This document shows, piece after piece, positions 1 to 8,400 of a stretch of 10,439 nucleotides of DNA. The notes beneath the pieces were generated by a model. The model saw nothing but the letters and a program-made list of their open reading frames with translations, did not search any database and was not told the DNA's origin. The position numbers and the translations under genes were made by a program. The stretch is from an uncultured Eubacteriales bacterium (GTDB lineage: Bacteria > Bacillota > Clostridia > Oscillospirales > Acutalibacteraceae): NCBI GenBank assembly GCA_900320235.1, contig ONRO01000128.1:1-10439 (forward strand), read 5' to 3'. Within the stretch, counting starts at the first letter, position 1. Every line of letters starts with the position of its first letter.

Positions 1-245
1 TTAACAATAATACTTCTGAGCCATGCCTTGAATTGATCAGGCTTTTTAAGTGTACAGAGCTTTTCTGAAATTTTTATCAGAACATCCTGAGTAATATCCT
101 CGGCATCATGTTTATTATGTGTCATGATCATAGCAATGGAAAAAGCTTCTTTTTCACAAAGAGCAAGAATAATCTCCTGCGAATCCATATTACCGCTAAC
201 TGCTGAAGATATAATTTCCGGAGTAATACTATTAATATTTTTCAT
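1..245 (-). CDS. Sigma-70 family (ECF-like) RNA polymerase sigma factor, N-terminal part, cut by the window edge
   Basis: Reading the minus strand from the ATG at 245 gives 81 codons plus two bases with no stop, so the gene continues beyond base 1. The visible part is sigma region 2: an alanine-rich helix around residues 34-41, then DAEDITQDVL at residues 47-56 and FKAWLRSII at 72-80, which match the region 2.2-2.4 pattern (DAED-x-x-QDV ... F-x-x-WL-x-x-I) of ECF and related sigma factors. This region binds the beta-prime clamp and recognises the -10 element. Region 4, which would read the -35 element, lies outside the window. An in-frame TAA lies 27 bases upstream of the ATG, so this start is the first ATG available. 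An AAAGGA sits 12 bases before it, slightly far for an ideal ribosome binding site. The gene is transcribed away from prfB. The family call is good, but the regulon and any anti-sigma partner cannot be seen. Confidence 0.8.
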   Translation of the reverse strand, partial: MKNINSITPEIISSAVSGNMDSQEIILALCEKEAFSIAMIMTHNKHDAEDITQDVLIKISEKLCTLKKPDQFKAWLRSIIV

Positions 246-364
246 AATACTGCAGCATCCTTTTAAAATCTGTTACCTATACTTCTGTATGCATAAACTA
301 CCTTAATTTTTCCAAAGTATGTCAAAAAAGCAGACATATGGAATGATTGAATTCATCTATCTGA

Positions 365-393
365 ATTATAACATAGCAGGAAATTATTATCAA
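365..393 (-). promoter_or_regulatory. Sigma-A type promoter of the sigma factor gene
   Basis: On the minus strand, TTGATA (388-393) and a perfect TATAAT (365-370) are separated by exactly 17 bases (371-387). Transcription would start near base 358, giving a leader of about 110 bases before the ATG at 245. This suggests housekeeping transcription of the sigma gene rather than, or in addition to, autoregulation. It was identified by inspection only. Confidence 0.7.
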
Positions 394-528
394 TAATATT
401 ACTGCATTATGTTGTACAATAAAATGTAAGTATTATATTAAAAATATACTGTCGGATGTGGATGAGCTGTATCTTCAGAGAGCTTTCAAGCCGGAATAAA
501 CATCAATATGAAAAGAAACAGGCTCAGA

Positions 529-557
529 TTGAAAAAAATGTCGTTTTACAGTATGAT
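529..557 (+). promoter_or_regulatory. Upstream candidate promoter of prfB (P1)
   Basis: TTGAAA (529-534) and TATGAT (552-557) are separated by 17 bases, each one or two bases from the sigma-A consensus. The predicted start near 564 leaves a leader of about 130 bases before the prfB ATG at 694. Confidence 0.6.
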
Positions 558-598
558 TCCTGATGAAATGATCTGAGTATAAAATGTGTTTTTCCCTC

Positions 599-627
599 TT
601 TACAAGATGGGAAAATTATTTTATAAT
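599..627 (+). promoter_or_regulatory. Downstream candidate promoter of prfB (P2)
   Basis: TTTACA (599-604) and a perfect TATAAT (622-627) are separated by 17 bases. The predicted start near 634 leaves a leader of about 60 bases. Because this promoter would produce an mRNA lacking an ATG at 586, it supports the prfB start at 694. Confidence 0.6.
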
Positions 628-682
628 AAGGAAAGCAAGTTGAAAACTGTAAATATGATAAAGCGGATATGCCGCAGGAAAC

Positions 683-688
683 GGAGAG
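683..688 (+). promoter_or_regulatory. Ribosome binding site that fixes the prfB start
   Basis: GGAGAG lies 5-7 bases before the ATG at 694, a normal spacing. No comparable purine-rich site precedes the in-frame ATGs at 586 or 655. The resulting protein also begins where B. subtilis and E. coli RF2 begin. Confidence 0.75.
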
Positions 689-693
689 AATTT

Positions 694-1830
694 ATGATAC
701 AGTTCGAGGAATTAAGATTGGAGCTTGAGGGACTTCATCCCGATATTCTGGAGCTTTCAAATGCACTTGGTCTTGATAAGCTGAAGATGGAAATAGAGCA
801 GCTCGAGCAGAGAGCTTCACAGCCCGGCTTCTGGGATGATGTTGAGAATTCACAGAAAATACTTCAGAAAACCGGTGCGCTGAAGAATAAGGTAGCACAG
901 TATGACGCACTGACAGAAGCATATGAGGATACACTGGCGCTTATTGAGCTTGCAAATGAGGAAGAGGATCTTTCTCTTCTTGAGGAGGCTCAGACAGAAG
1001 TTGAAAAAGTCAGGGAAAGCCTTGAGGCTCAGCGTCTTCAGACACTATTAACGGGTGAATATGACAGCAAGAATGCTATTCTGACATTCCATGCCGGCGC
1101 AGGCGGAACAGAGGCTCAGGATTGGGCGCTCATGCTGTACAGAATGTATACAAGATGGGCAGAAAGACATGATTTCAAGGTCAAGGAGGTAGACTATCTT
1201 GACGGAGAAGAAGCAGGACTTAAAAGTGCAGTACTGCTTATCGAAGGAGAAAACGCATATGGATATCTGAAGAGCGAATCAGGAGTACATCGACTTGTAA
1301 GAGTATCCCCGTTTGATTCGTCGGGAAGACGACATACATCATTTGCCTCACTTGAAGTAATGCCGGAGATAGATAATACTATTGAGGTAGACATCAGGCC
1401 GGAGGATATCAAAATGGATGTATACCGTGCGAGTGGTGCAGGCGGACAGAAGGTCAATAAGACTTCATCTGCAGTAAGACTTACACATATCCCGACAGGT
1501 ATCGTAGTAGCATGTCAGGTTGAGCGAAGCCAGTACCAGAACAGAGATGTTGCAATGACAATGCTTAAATCAAAGCTCATTGAGATCAAGGAAAGAGAGC
1601 ATCTTGACAAGATCGAGGATATCAAAGGTGTCCAGAAAGAGATCGCATGGGGTGCACAGATACGTTCTTATGTATTCATGCCGTATACAATGGTCAAGGA
1701 TCACAGAACAAGCTTTGAAACAGGAAATGTCAATGCTGTTATGGATGGTGACCTTGATGGTTTCATAAATGCATACCTCAAGGCAGCAAGTCTTAATCAG
1801 CTCAGCGATGATTTTTCTGAGGAAGTATAA
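694..1830 (+). CDS. prfB: Peptide chain release factor 2 (RF2), frameshift-free version
   Basis: RF2 recognises UGA and UAA stop codons in the ribosomal A site and triggers hydrolysis of the peptidyl-tRNA. The 378-residue product is the usual length (about 365 in E. coli and B. subtilis). It shows the N-terminal helical domain (about residues 1-110, starting MIQFEELRLELE), the SPF stop-codon recognition tripeptide at 205-207 inside RVSPFDSSGRRHTSF, and the catalytic GGQ at 250-252 inside RASGAGGQKVNKT. These fall at the same residue numbers as in E. coli RF2. Residue 246 is alanine, as in most bacteria, not the threonine of E. coli K-12. The start at 694 is chosen from its ribosome binding site and this alignment. 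Most bacterial prfB genes carry an in-frame TGA near codon 25 that is bypassed by +1 frameshifting. Here codons 25-28 read CTT GGT CTT GAT and the frame is open throughout, so that autoregulation appears to be missing. The gene stands alone, with two promoters upstream and a terminator downstream, and secA is not adjacent. Confidence 0.97.
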   Translation: MIQFEELRLELEGLHPDILELSNALGLDKLKMEIEQLEQRASQPGFWDDVENSQKILQKTGALKNKVAQYDALTEAYEDTLALIELANEEEDLSLLEEAQTEVEKVRESLEAQRLQTLLTGEYDSKNAILTFHAGAGGTEAQDWALMLYRMYTRWAERHDFKVKEVDYLDGEEAGLKSAVLLIEGENAYGYLKSESGVHRLVRVSPFDSSGRRHTSFASLEVMPEIDNTIEVDIRPEDIKMDVYRASGAGGQKVNKTSSAVRLTHIPTGIVVACQVERSQYQNRDVAMTMLKSKLIEIKEREHLDKIEDIKGVQKEIAWGAQIRSYVFMPYTMVKDHRTSFETGNVNAVMDGDLDGFINAYLKAASLNQLSDDFSEEV

Positions 1831-1861
1831 TCTGAGCTGAAAGCATTCTTTTTTCATAGAG

Positions 1862-1885
1862 CCGGGATCCAGACAAAGATTCCGG
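1862..1885 (+). other. Weak hairpin downstream of prfB
   Basis: CCGGGATC (1862-1869) can pair with GATTCCGG (1878-1885), eight pairs including one G-U, around an 8-base loop. No T tract follows, so it is not a standard terminator. It could protect the prfB 3' end or be chance. Confidence 0.3.
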
Positions 1886-1910
1886 GTGATAATCAATGAT
1901 GATTTAATGT

Positions 1911-1947
1911 AAAACCGCCCGCTGTGTGCGAGGCGGTTTTAGTATTT
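1911..1947 (+). terminator. Rho-independent terminator after prfB
   Basis: AAAACCGCC (1911-1919) pairs perfectly with GGCGGTTTT (1932-1940), with an additional CGC/GCG pairing possible within the 12-base loop. A T-rich stretch (TTTTAGTATTT, 1937-1947) follows. It lies 80 bases after the prfB stop and directly before the addB ribosome binding sites, so it should separate prfB from addBA transcription or attenuate readthrough into addBA. Confidence 0.8.
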
Positions 1948-1962
1948 GGAGGAAAAGGAGGT
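1948..1962 (+). promoter_or_regulatory. Strong (possibly double) ribosome binding site of addB
   Basis: AAAAGGAGGT (1953-1962) lies six bases before the ATG at 1969, essentially a perfect anti-16S match. A second GGAGG at 1948-1952 begins right where the terminator T tract ends. Confidence 0.8.
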
Positions 1963-1968
1963 AAATAA

Positions 1969-4900
1969 ATGATCAATTTTATAACCGGCAGAAGCGGAAG
2001 CGGAAAAACTGAACGTCTGTATGAGCATATTGCACAGCTTGACAGTCAGGACAGAGCAATACTGATTGTTCCTGAGCAGAGTTCTTTTTATAATGAAAAG
2101 CAGCTTCTTGAAAGATTCGGAGACAGAAGAGCAGCAAATGTTGAGGTTCTGAGCTTTCGCAGACTTTGCAGCAATATTCTGGAGGAGTACAGAGGTGCTG
2201 TCGGACAGAGGATAAATGACGGTATTAAAGCGGTACTGATGAGTATAGCGATAGAGAATGCGCCGTCAGAGGGCGGAGAGCTTGAGCTTTATAGCAGAAG
2301 AGGAAAAGCCGGGCTGAAGAAAACAATGGATCTGGTAGAACCTATGCTCATAGCAATCAATGAATATAAGATGTGTATGATAACACCGGAGCAATTGTTT
2401 GAGGTATCAGAAACGGTAGAGAGTAAGGTTCTTGCATCAAAGCTGCGTGACAGTGCAAGAATATATGCGGCATATAATGCACTTCTTGAAAACACATATG
2501 ATGATCCGGATGATGACCTGATAAAGCTTTATGATATTCTTGGTGAACATGATTATTTCAATGGAATGACAGTATTTATAGATTCATTCACAGGTTTTTC
2601 TGCTCAGGAAATAAAGATATGCGAGCGGATCTTTTCACAGGCAAAGGATATATATATTTCATTATGCATGGACCGCAGTATATACGGCAGAAAAATATCT
2701 GTTTTTTCGGAATCGGAAAATACATACCGTACACTGCTCAGGTCAGCCGGAAAAAGCTCTCATGAATGTATTCTGACGGATTGTTCTGAAAACGGTCTGA
2801 GATATAAGAACAATACACTTGCCGCTGTTGAGAATGGATTATTTTCATCCTTTCGTTCCGGAGATGCGGCAGTGAGATGCAAAAATGACGGATCGCTTGA
2901 GATATTCAGCGCAAAGGAAATTTATGACGAAATATCACACACGGCTAAAAAAATATTTAATCTTGTACATGAAAGCGGATATAAGTATAACGAGATTGAG
3001 GTGATTGCAAGAAACCTTGATGAATATAAAAGCGTGATACAGTCAGAATTCCCGAAATACGGAATACCATATTTTCTTTCCGACAGCGAATCACTCGAAG
3101 GAAAGGCACTTATAAGAATGGTATTATCTGCATTTGAAGTCATACACGGAGGCTTTGATACAGAGGCTATATTAAGGCTTGCAAAATGCGGCTTTACAGA
3201 GCTTTCTGATGAAGAAATATTTGAGCTCGAGGACTATGTATATATCTGGAGCATAAGGAGAAACCGCTGGAAGGAGCCTTTTACAATGTCTCCGGACGGT
3301 ATGCAGCGCGGGAGATATGAAAGTGATAAGCCTGATAAACGTATTGACAGACTTGAGCAGATAAGAAAAAAGCTGATTATGCCATTGATAAAGTTTGAAG
3401 AAGAACTGAAGAAGGCACAAAACGGAGCGGGAATCACATATGCTTTGTATCGCTATATCGAATCTGTCGGATGCAGGGAAAAATTCAGGTATTTCATAAC
3501 TGATGTAAGAAAAAATGAGGGAGACGCAAAGGCAGAAAGAGAAGCGTCAGTATGGGATAAACTGATGCTGATACTTGATAAGCTGTTTGCTTTGCTCGGA
3601 GAAAGAAAAACAGACAGTAAAAGCTATTATGAGCTGATGCGTGTCTATATCAGAAAAACGCCGCTTGCTGATATACCTGGGACGATAAATAGTGTAACAG
3701 CAGGAATTGCCGGAAGTCTGCGAAGTGAAGCACCGAGGGCAGTATTTGTACTTGGCTGCAATGAAGGAGAATTCCCGCCTCAGCCATCAGCGGTTGGAAT
3801 ATTTACAGACAGCGAGAGAAGACTTCTGCGTGAAGAAAGACCTGAGGAACAGCGTCTTCCATTGTATGAAAGCATTTTCGGAAATACGCTGAAGGAAAAG
3901 TATAATGCATATTCCGCACTGTCAGCACCGTCCGAAAAGCTTTTTGTAAGCTATCGCACACAGAGCCTTTCGGGTGCATCATGTGAGCCGTCAGTAATAA
4001 TAAGTGAGCTGATGTCGATTATTCCTGATACAGTGATTTGTGATTCATCAGAAGAAGAGGATGTTTTCTATACAGAAAGACAGGGCTTTGATACCTGTGC
4101 AAAGATATGGAATGAAAACACTGAGCTGAGCAGCACTTTAAAGGAATACTACATGGGAAATGAAACCTACGGAAGCCGTGCAAAGGCAATTGAGAGGTTT
4201 GCACAAAAAGAGCCATTTGCGCTCAGAGATCAGGCGGTAATAAGAAAGCTTTTCGGTTCACCGCTAAGACTTTCAAGTACAAAGCTTGATCAATTTGCCT
4301 CCTGCAAATTTGCATTTTTCTGCAGATTCGGAATCGAAGTTCTGCCTGTAAGAAAAGCAAGTATGGATGGAGGGCTGTATGGTACAGCAATGCATTTTAT
4401 CTTTGAAAAAATGCTTAGTGAAAACCGCATTGAAGAATTCATTCTGTTTTCAGATGAAAAGCTGAAGGAAAAGATAAAAGAATATCTTGCTGAATACCTT
4501 GATACAATAGGTGATGAATCAGACATGACAAGCCGTTTTTCAGCGATCTGTACAAAGATACGCCGTAATGCGTTCAAGACCCTCCGGAGAATGAGGGCGC
4601 AGTTTATGAAGGACAGATTCAGACCTGTTGATTTTGAGTTAAGAATCGGAGCAGAAGATGATAACGGTATTCCGGCATATGAGCTTGAACTGCCGACCGG
4701 AGATAAGCTTATAGTCAGTGGCTTTGTGGATAGGGTAGATACTGTATTATCCGGAAATAAGAAATACATAAGGATAATTGATTATAAAACCGGAAATGAA
4801 AGCTTCCGCCTTGGAAATATAGCAAACGGAATAAAGCTGCAGATGCTTTTATATCTTTCAGTTATTCTGAAAAATGGAACGAAGAAATACGCTGACGGAG

Positions 4901-5400
4901 GATGTCTGCTTCCGGCGGGTGTTTTGTATGTACCATCAACAGCAAAGACAGGCACTGCTTCCTCGGGCGGTGAGGGTGATATTAATGCATCTCAGAAGGA
5001 AGAAGATAAAAACTTCCGAATGAAAGGATTGCTGCTTGCCGACAAAGAGATACTTGAGCTGATGGAAAGCGGTCTTGAAGGAGAATTCATTCCGGCAAAT
5101 GCAAATAAAAAACCGCCGCATGATCTTTCTCAGAAGAGCAGTGTTGTAAGCTCAGAGGAATTCGATATTATCTTCCGCTATATAGACAATTGTCTGAGGA
5201 GCATGGGGACAGAGCTGTATTCAGGAAATATCGAGGCAAATCCTGAGAAGCATGCATGTGAATACTGTGAATATAAAAGCATATGCAGGTTTGAAAATGG
5301 TGATAAATTCCGTGAGCTACCAGTGTATAACAGTGAAGAAGCAATGGAGCATATCAGAAAAGAAGTAAAAGGAAAGGATGATGAAGATGTCAGCAGCTAA
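1969..5400 (+). CDS. addB: AddB (RexB-type) subunit of the AddAB helicase-nuclease
   Basis: AddB is the partner of AddA in the complex that resects double-strand DNA ends and, in Bacillus, recognises Chi, producing 3' tails for RecA. The 1143-residue length fits the family (about 1166 in B. subtilis). Visible features in order are a Walker A motif GRSGSGKT at residues 7-14 at the extreme N-terminus, a long helicase-like middle with no complete set of helicase motifs, and a C-terminal RecB-type nuclease. The nuclease shows H809 (GTAMHFIFE), D921/D924 (GFVDRVD) and D938-Y-K940 (IIDYKTG). Four cysteines fit the AddB iron-sulfur cluster: C779 before the nuclease, and C1097, C1100 and C1106 in the C-terminal CEYCEYKSIC, with CX2CX5C spacing as known for B. 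subtilis. The gene starts at a near-perfect ribosome binding site just after a terminator, and its 3' end overlaps addA. I see no clear promoter of its own. The nearest hint is a TATAAT at 1826-1831 without a good -35. The reading frame is intact. Confidence 0.96.
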   Translation: MINFITGRSGSGKTERLYEHIAQLDSQDRAILIVPEQSSFYNEKQLLERFGDRRAANVEVLSFRRLCSNILEEYRGAVGQRINDGIKAVLMSIAIENAPSEGGELELYSRRGKAGLKKTMDLVEPMLIAINEYKMCMITPEQLFEVSETVESKVLASKLRDSARIYAAYNALLENTYDDPDDDLIKLYDILGEHDYFNGMTVFIDSFTGFSAQEIKICERIFSQAKDIYISLCMDRSIYGRKISVFSESENTYRTLLRSAGKSSHECILTDCSENGLRYKNNTLAAVENGLFSSFRSGDAAVRCKNDGSLEIFSAKEIYDEISHTAKKIFNLVHESGYKYNEIEVIARNLDEYKSVIQSEFPKYGIPYFLSDSESLEGKALIRMVLSAFEVIHGGFDTEAILRLAKCGFTELSDEEIFELEDYVYIWSIRRNRWKEPFTMSPDGMQRGRYESDKPDKRIDRLEQIRKKLIMPLIKFEEELKKAQNGAGITYALYRYIESVGCREKFRYFITDVRKNEGDAKAEREASVWDKLMLILDKLFALLGERKTDSKSYYELMRVYIRKTPLADIPGTINSVTAGIAGSLRSEAPRAVFVLGCNEGEFPPQPSAVGIFTDSERRLLREERPEEQRLPLYESIFGNTLKEKYNAYSALSAPSEKLFVSYRTQSLSGASCEPSVIISELMSIIPDTVICDSSEEEDVFYTERQGFDTCAKIWNENTELSSTLKEYYMGNETYGSRAKAIERFAQKEPFALRDQAVIRKLFGSPLRLSSTKLDQFASCKFAFFCRFGIEVLPVRKASMDGGLYGTAMHFIFEKMLSENRIEEFILFSDEKLKEKIKEYLAEYLDTIGDESDMTSRFSAICTKIRRNAFKTLRRMRAQFMKDRFRPVDFELRIGAEDDNGIPAYELELPTGDKLIVSGFVDRVDTVLSGNKKYIRIIDYKTGNESFRLGNIANGIKLQMLLYLSVILKNGTKKYADGGCLLPAGVLYVPSTAKTGTASSGGEGDINASQKEEDKNFRMKGLLLADKEILELMESGLEGEFIPANANKKPPHDLSQKSSVVSSEEFDIIFRYIDNCLRSMGTELYSGNIEANPEKHACEYCEYKSICRFENGDKFRELPVYNSEEAMEHIRKEVKGKDDEDVSS

Positions 5401-8400
5401 AGCAGCATTTGAACCGACAAGGTCACAAAGGAATGCAATAAATGCACAGGGCGGTCAGATAACTGTATCTGCTGCGGCAGGCTCGGGAAAAACCAGAGTG
5501 CTTGTCCAGAGAGTTATCAGACTTCTGACAGAGAAGCAGATACCTGCCGACAGACTTCTGATCCTTACATTTACAAATACAGCAGCAGCGGAAATGAAAT
5601 CAAGAATATCAAGAGCAATTGATAAACTCATATCAGAGGAACCGTCGAATGATTTTTACCGCCGTCAGCAGCTTTTGCTGGGGTCGGCTGATATCTGCAC
5701 GATCGATAGTTTCTGCAGCAGTATAGTCAGAGAAAACTTTTTCAGGCTCGGAATAAGCCGGGATTATCGAATCGGTAATGAAACAGAGCTTCATGAGCTG
5801 AGAAGACGGTTAATGTCCGATCTGATTGAGAAGTATTACCGAAAGACTCTTGAAAACGGAACAACAGTGGAAACACCATTCCGCACCCTGAGTATGCTGC
5901 TTACAGATACAAAGCTTGATACAGATCTTGAAAGTCAGCTTCTCGCAGCCTATGACAAATACAGTGCACATGCATTTCCTGAAAAATGGATAGATATGTG
6001 TATCAGTCAGTATGAACCTGATGCAGATATAAATGATTGCATATCGGCAAAATATCTGATGAAACGACTTTCTTCAAGAGTAAAGAAACTGAGAATTATT
6101 TTTGATGAAGCCAGCATAAACAGGGATGATATTTCAATACAGTACACTCTTACAAAAAAGAAAAGCTATGCGGCAGTGATGGATGCCTTTGACAGCTATG
6201 AATTCTTCCTGACAGAGCTTGAAGAACTGTACAGTGAAAATGAGCTTGAAGTATCTTCGGCAGCTGAGATAATAAGCGGTTTTTCAAAAGTTAAAATATC
6301 AGTCGGCTCATCAAAGGATGAACAGCTGAAATACACTGCTGCAAAGCTTGGAGAGTTTGCCTCTGTAGTAGAAAAAGACATGCTTGAATACGGTGTATTT
6401 ACTCAGGAGCTGTATAAAGAGGGAAACAAAAAGACACTTCCTGTAATAAAATGCCTCAAAGAGGTACTGGAGGAGTTTGATGAGCTTTTTTTTGCAGCAA
6501 AGAGTGAAAAAGGTATTCTTGATTTTCACGATCTTGAAAGGCTCATGCTTTCAATGCTTTATGAAAAGAACAGTGAAAGCGGAGAATATGAGCGTTCAGA
6601 CTTTGCAAAGGAGCTTTCCCGGAGATATTATGAAATAATGATAGATGAATATCAGGATACAAACGATATTCAGGAAAGCATCTTCAAAGCGTTATCAGAT
6701 AATGAAAACAATTTGTTTGTAGTTGGTGATGTAAAGCAGAGTATATACAGATTCAGGGATGCGCAGCCCAAGATATTCAAAAGCCGCTGTGAAAACAGCA
6801 TACTTTATGACGAGGATTCACCACAATTTCCTGCTCTTATAGTACTTGACAGGAATTTCAGAAGCCGCAGCGGAATCATAGACTCAGTAAACCATGTATT
6901 CGGGCTTTTAATGTCTGAACAGGCAGGTGAGATAGAATATGACGATACACAAAGGTTGTCAGCAGGGGCAAGGTATCCTGAAAGAGATGACGGCGAGCCT
7001 GATACAGAGGTACATTTTATAAGCTACAATAAGTCAGAAGACGGTGAAGAAGACAGGTTAATTGAAAACAGTAACAGAGCTGAGGCAATATATTGTGCTG
7101 AAATGATCAGAAAAATGATTTCTGACGGGATACAGGTCAGTGACGGTGAAACAATGAGGAAGGCTGATTACGGAGATTTCTGTATACTTCTGAGGGCTGT
7201 AAAAAATAAAGCACATATATATTCCGAGGAGCTTGAAAATGCAGGAATACCGGCATGCACTGATACACAGTATGATCTGCTTGAAAAGTACGAAATAAGA
7301 GCTGCGATAGCATATCTGAAAATCCTGAACAATCCGCTGTCAGATGTAGATATGGCTGCTGCCCTGCTTTGTCCGGTATCAGGTTTTACACCGGATGAGC
7401 TTGCAGAACTGAAATCAGAAAAAGGGAAACGATATTATAAAAAGATTCTCAGGAAATCGGAAGACAATGATGAGCTGGGGAAAAAATGTGCTTCATTTCT
7501 CGGGCTGATGCGATATTTCCGGACCTTTGCAGTAACAGCACCATGTGATAAGCTTATCTCAGAGATATTTGAAAAAACCGGTTATATGTGTGCTGTAAGG
7601 GCAATGCATGATTCAGCACAGCGTGTTCAGAATCTTAGACGGTTTATAAGCTTTGCAGCAGATTATGAGAGCAGTACATCCGCCGGACTGACAGGATTTG
7701 TCCGTCATATCAGATATCTTGAAGAAACAGACAGCGGCATAAAGGTCAATGATACAGCACCTGTTAATGCAGTCAGGATTATGACGATACATCATTCAAA
7801 GGGTCTTGAATTTCCGATCTGTATTCTTGCGGGGACAAATACCAGTAAAACAGCGACATCAGAAAGAATAAACTATCATCCGAAATATGGCATAGGTATG
7901 CGTGCAATGGATGATGAATCATTCCTATGTTACAATACACTTCAGTATACAGCAATAAAAGCTGCAAATTCCAATGAGGAAAAAAGTGAGCAGATGCGTG
8001 TACTGTACGTTGCAATGACAAGAGCGAAGGAAAAGCTTATCATTTTGTCGAGTTTTTCTTCAGAATCTGAAGAAACAGAAGACGGAATCAGCAATACGTT
8101 CAAGAAATACCTGTGCGAAACAGCAAAGCGATGCTGTCTGGATGAAAACGGAAGAATTGCTTCATATGAGGTGATGTCATGCAAAAACTATTCAGACTGG
8201 ATCACAATGTGTCTTCTTGTCAGTGATAATATGCAGGAGCTTCGTGAGCTGGCGGAGAGGGAATTCAAAGGCGAGATTCCGGAAATTGCCGGTTCTCCTG
8301 AGATAAAGATCGTCTATGGCGATAACTGCAGGCAGGGTGAACAGGTAAAACCAGCTGAAAAAACAGTACCATCATCAGACGAGCTTCTTGAAGAGCTTGG

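Larger units (their letters stand above)
246..693. other. Divergent intergenic control region between the sigma factor gene and prfB
   Basis: This 448-base stretch holds no gene that I can support. It contains the minus-strand promoter for the sigma gene (365-393) and two plus-strand promoters for prfB (529-557 and 599-627). An open frame continues upstream from prfB to an ATG at 586, but it has no ribosome binding site there and the downstream promoter lies inside it, so I treat it as non-coding. Bases 394-528 are AT-rich and show no clear motif apart from a weak TTGTAC/TATATT pair at 412-439. A short GCGG/CCGC hairpin at 663-675 lies just before the prfB ribosome binding site. Confidence 0.6.

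Noticed and set aside
124..306. 60-codon plus-strand open frame near the left end
   Set aside because: It is opposite the sigma factor region 2, which has recognisable motifs. The plus frame has no ribosome binding site and no recognisable protein.
412..439. TTGTAC-16-TATATT as a third plus-strand promoter
   Set aside because: The -35 and spacing are poor, the region is AT-rich so such pairs arise by chance, and two better promoters lie closer to prfB.
586..693. 36-residue N-terminal extension of prfB from an ATG at 586
   Set aside because: There is no ribosome binding site at 586, a consensus promoter (599-627) lies inside it, and the residues have no counterpart in RF2. The start at 694 has a proper GGAGAG and matches family length and residue numbering.
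4290..4769. 159-codon minus-strand open frame inside addB
   Set aside because: It is fully antisense to the AddB nuclease domain, has a low-complexity Ser-rich composition typical of a reverse-frame shadow, and has no supporting start site.
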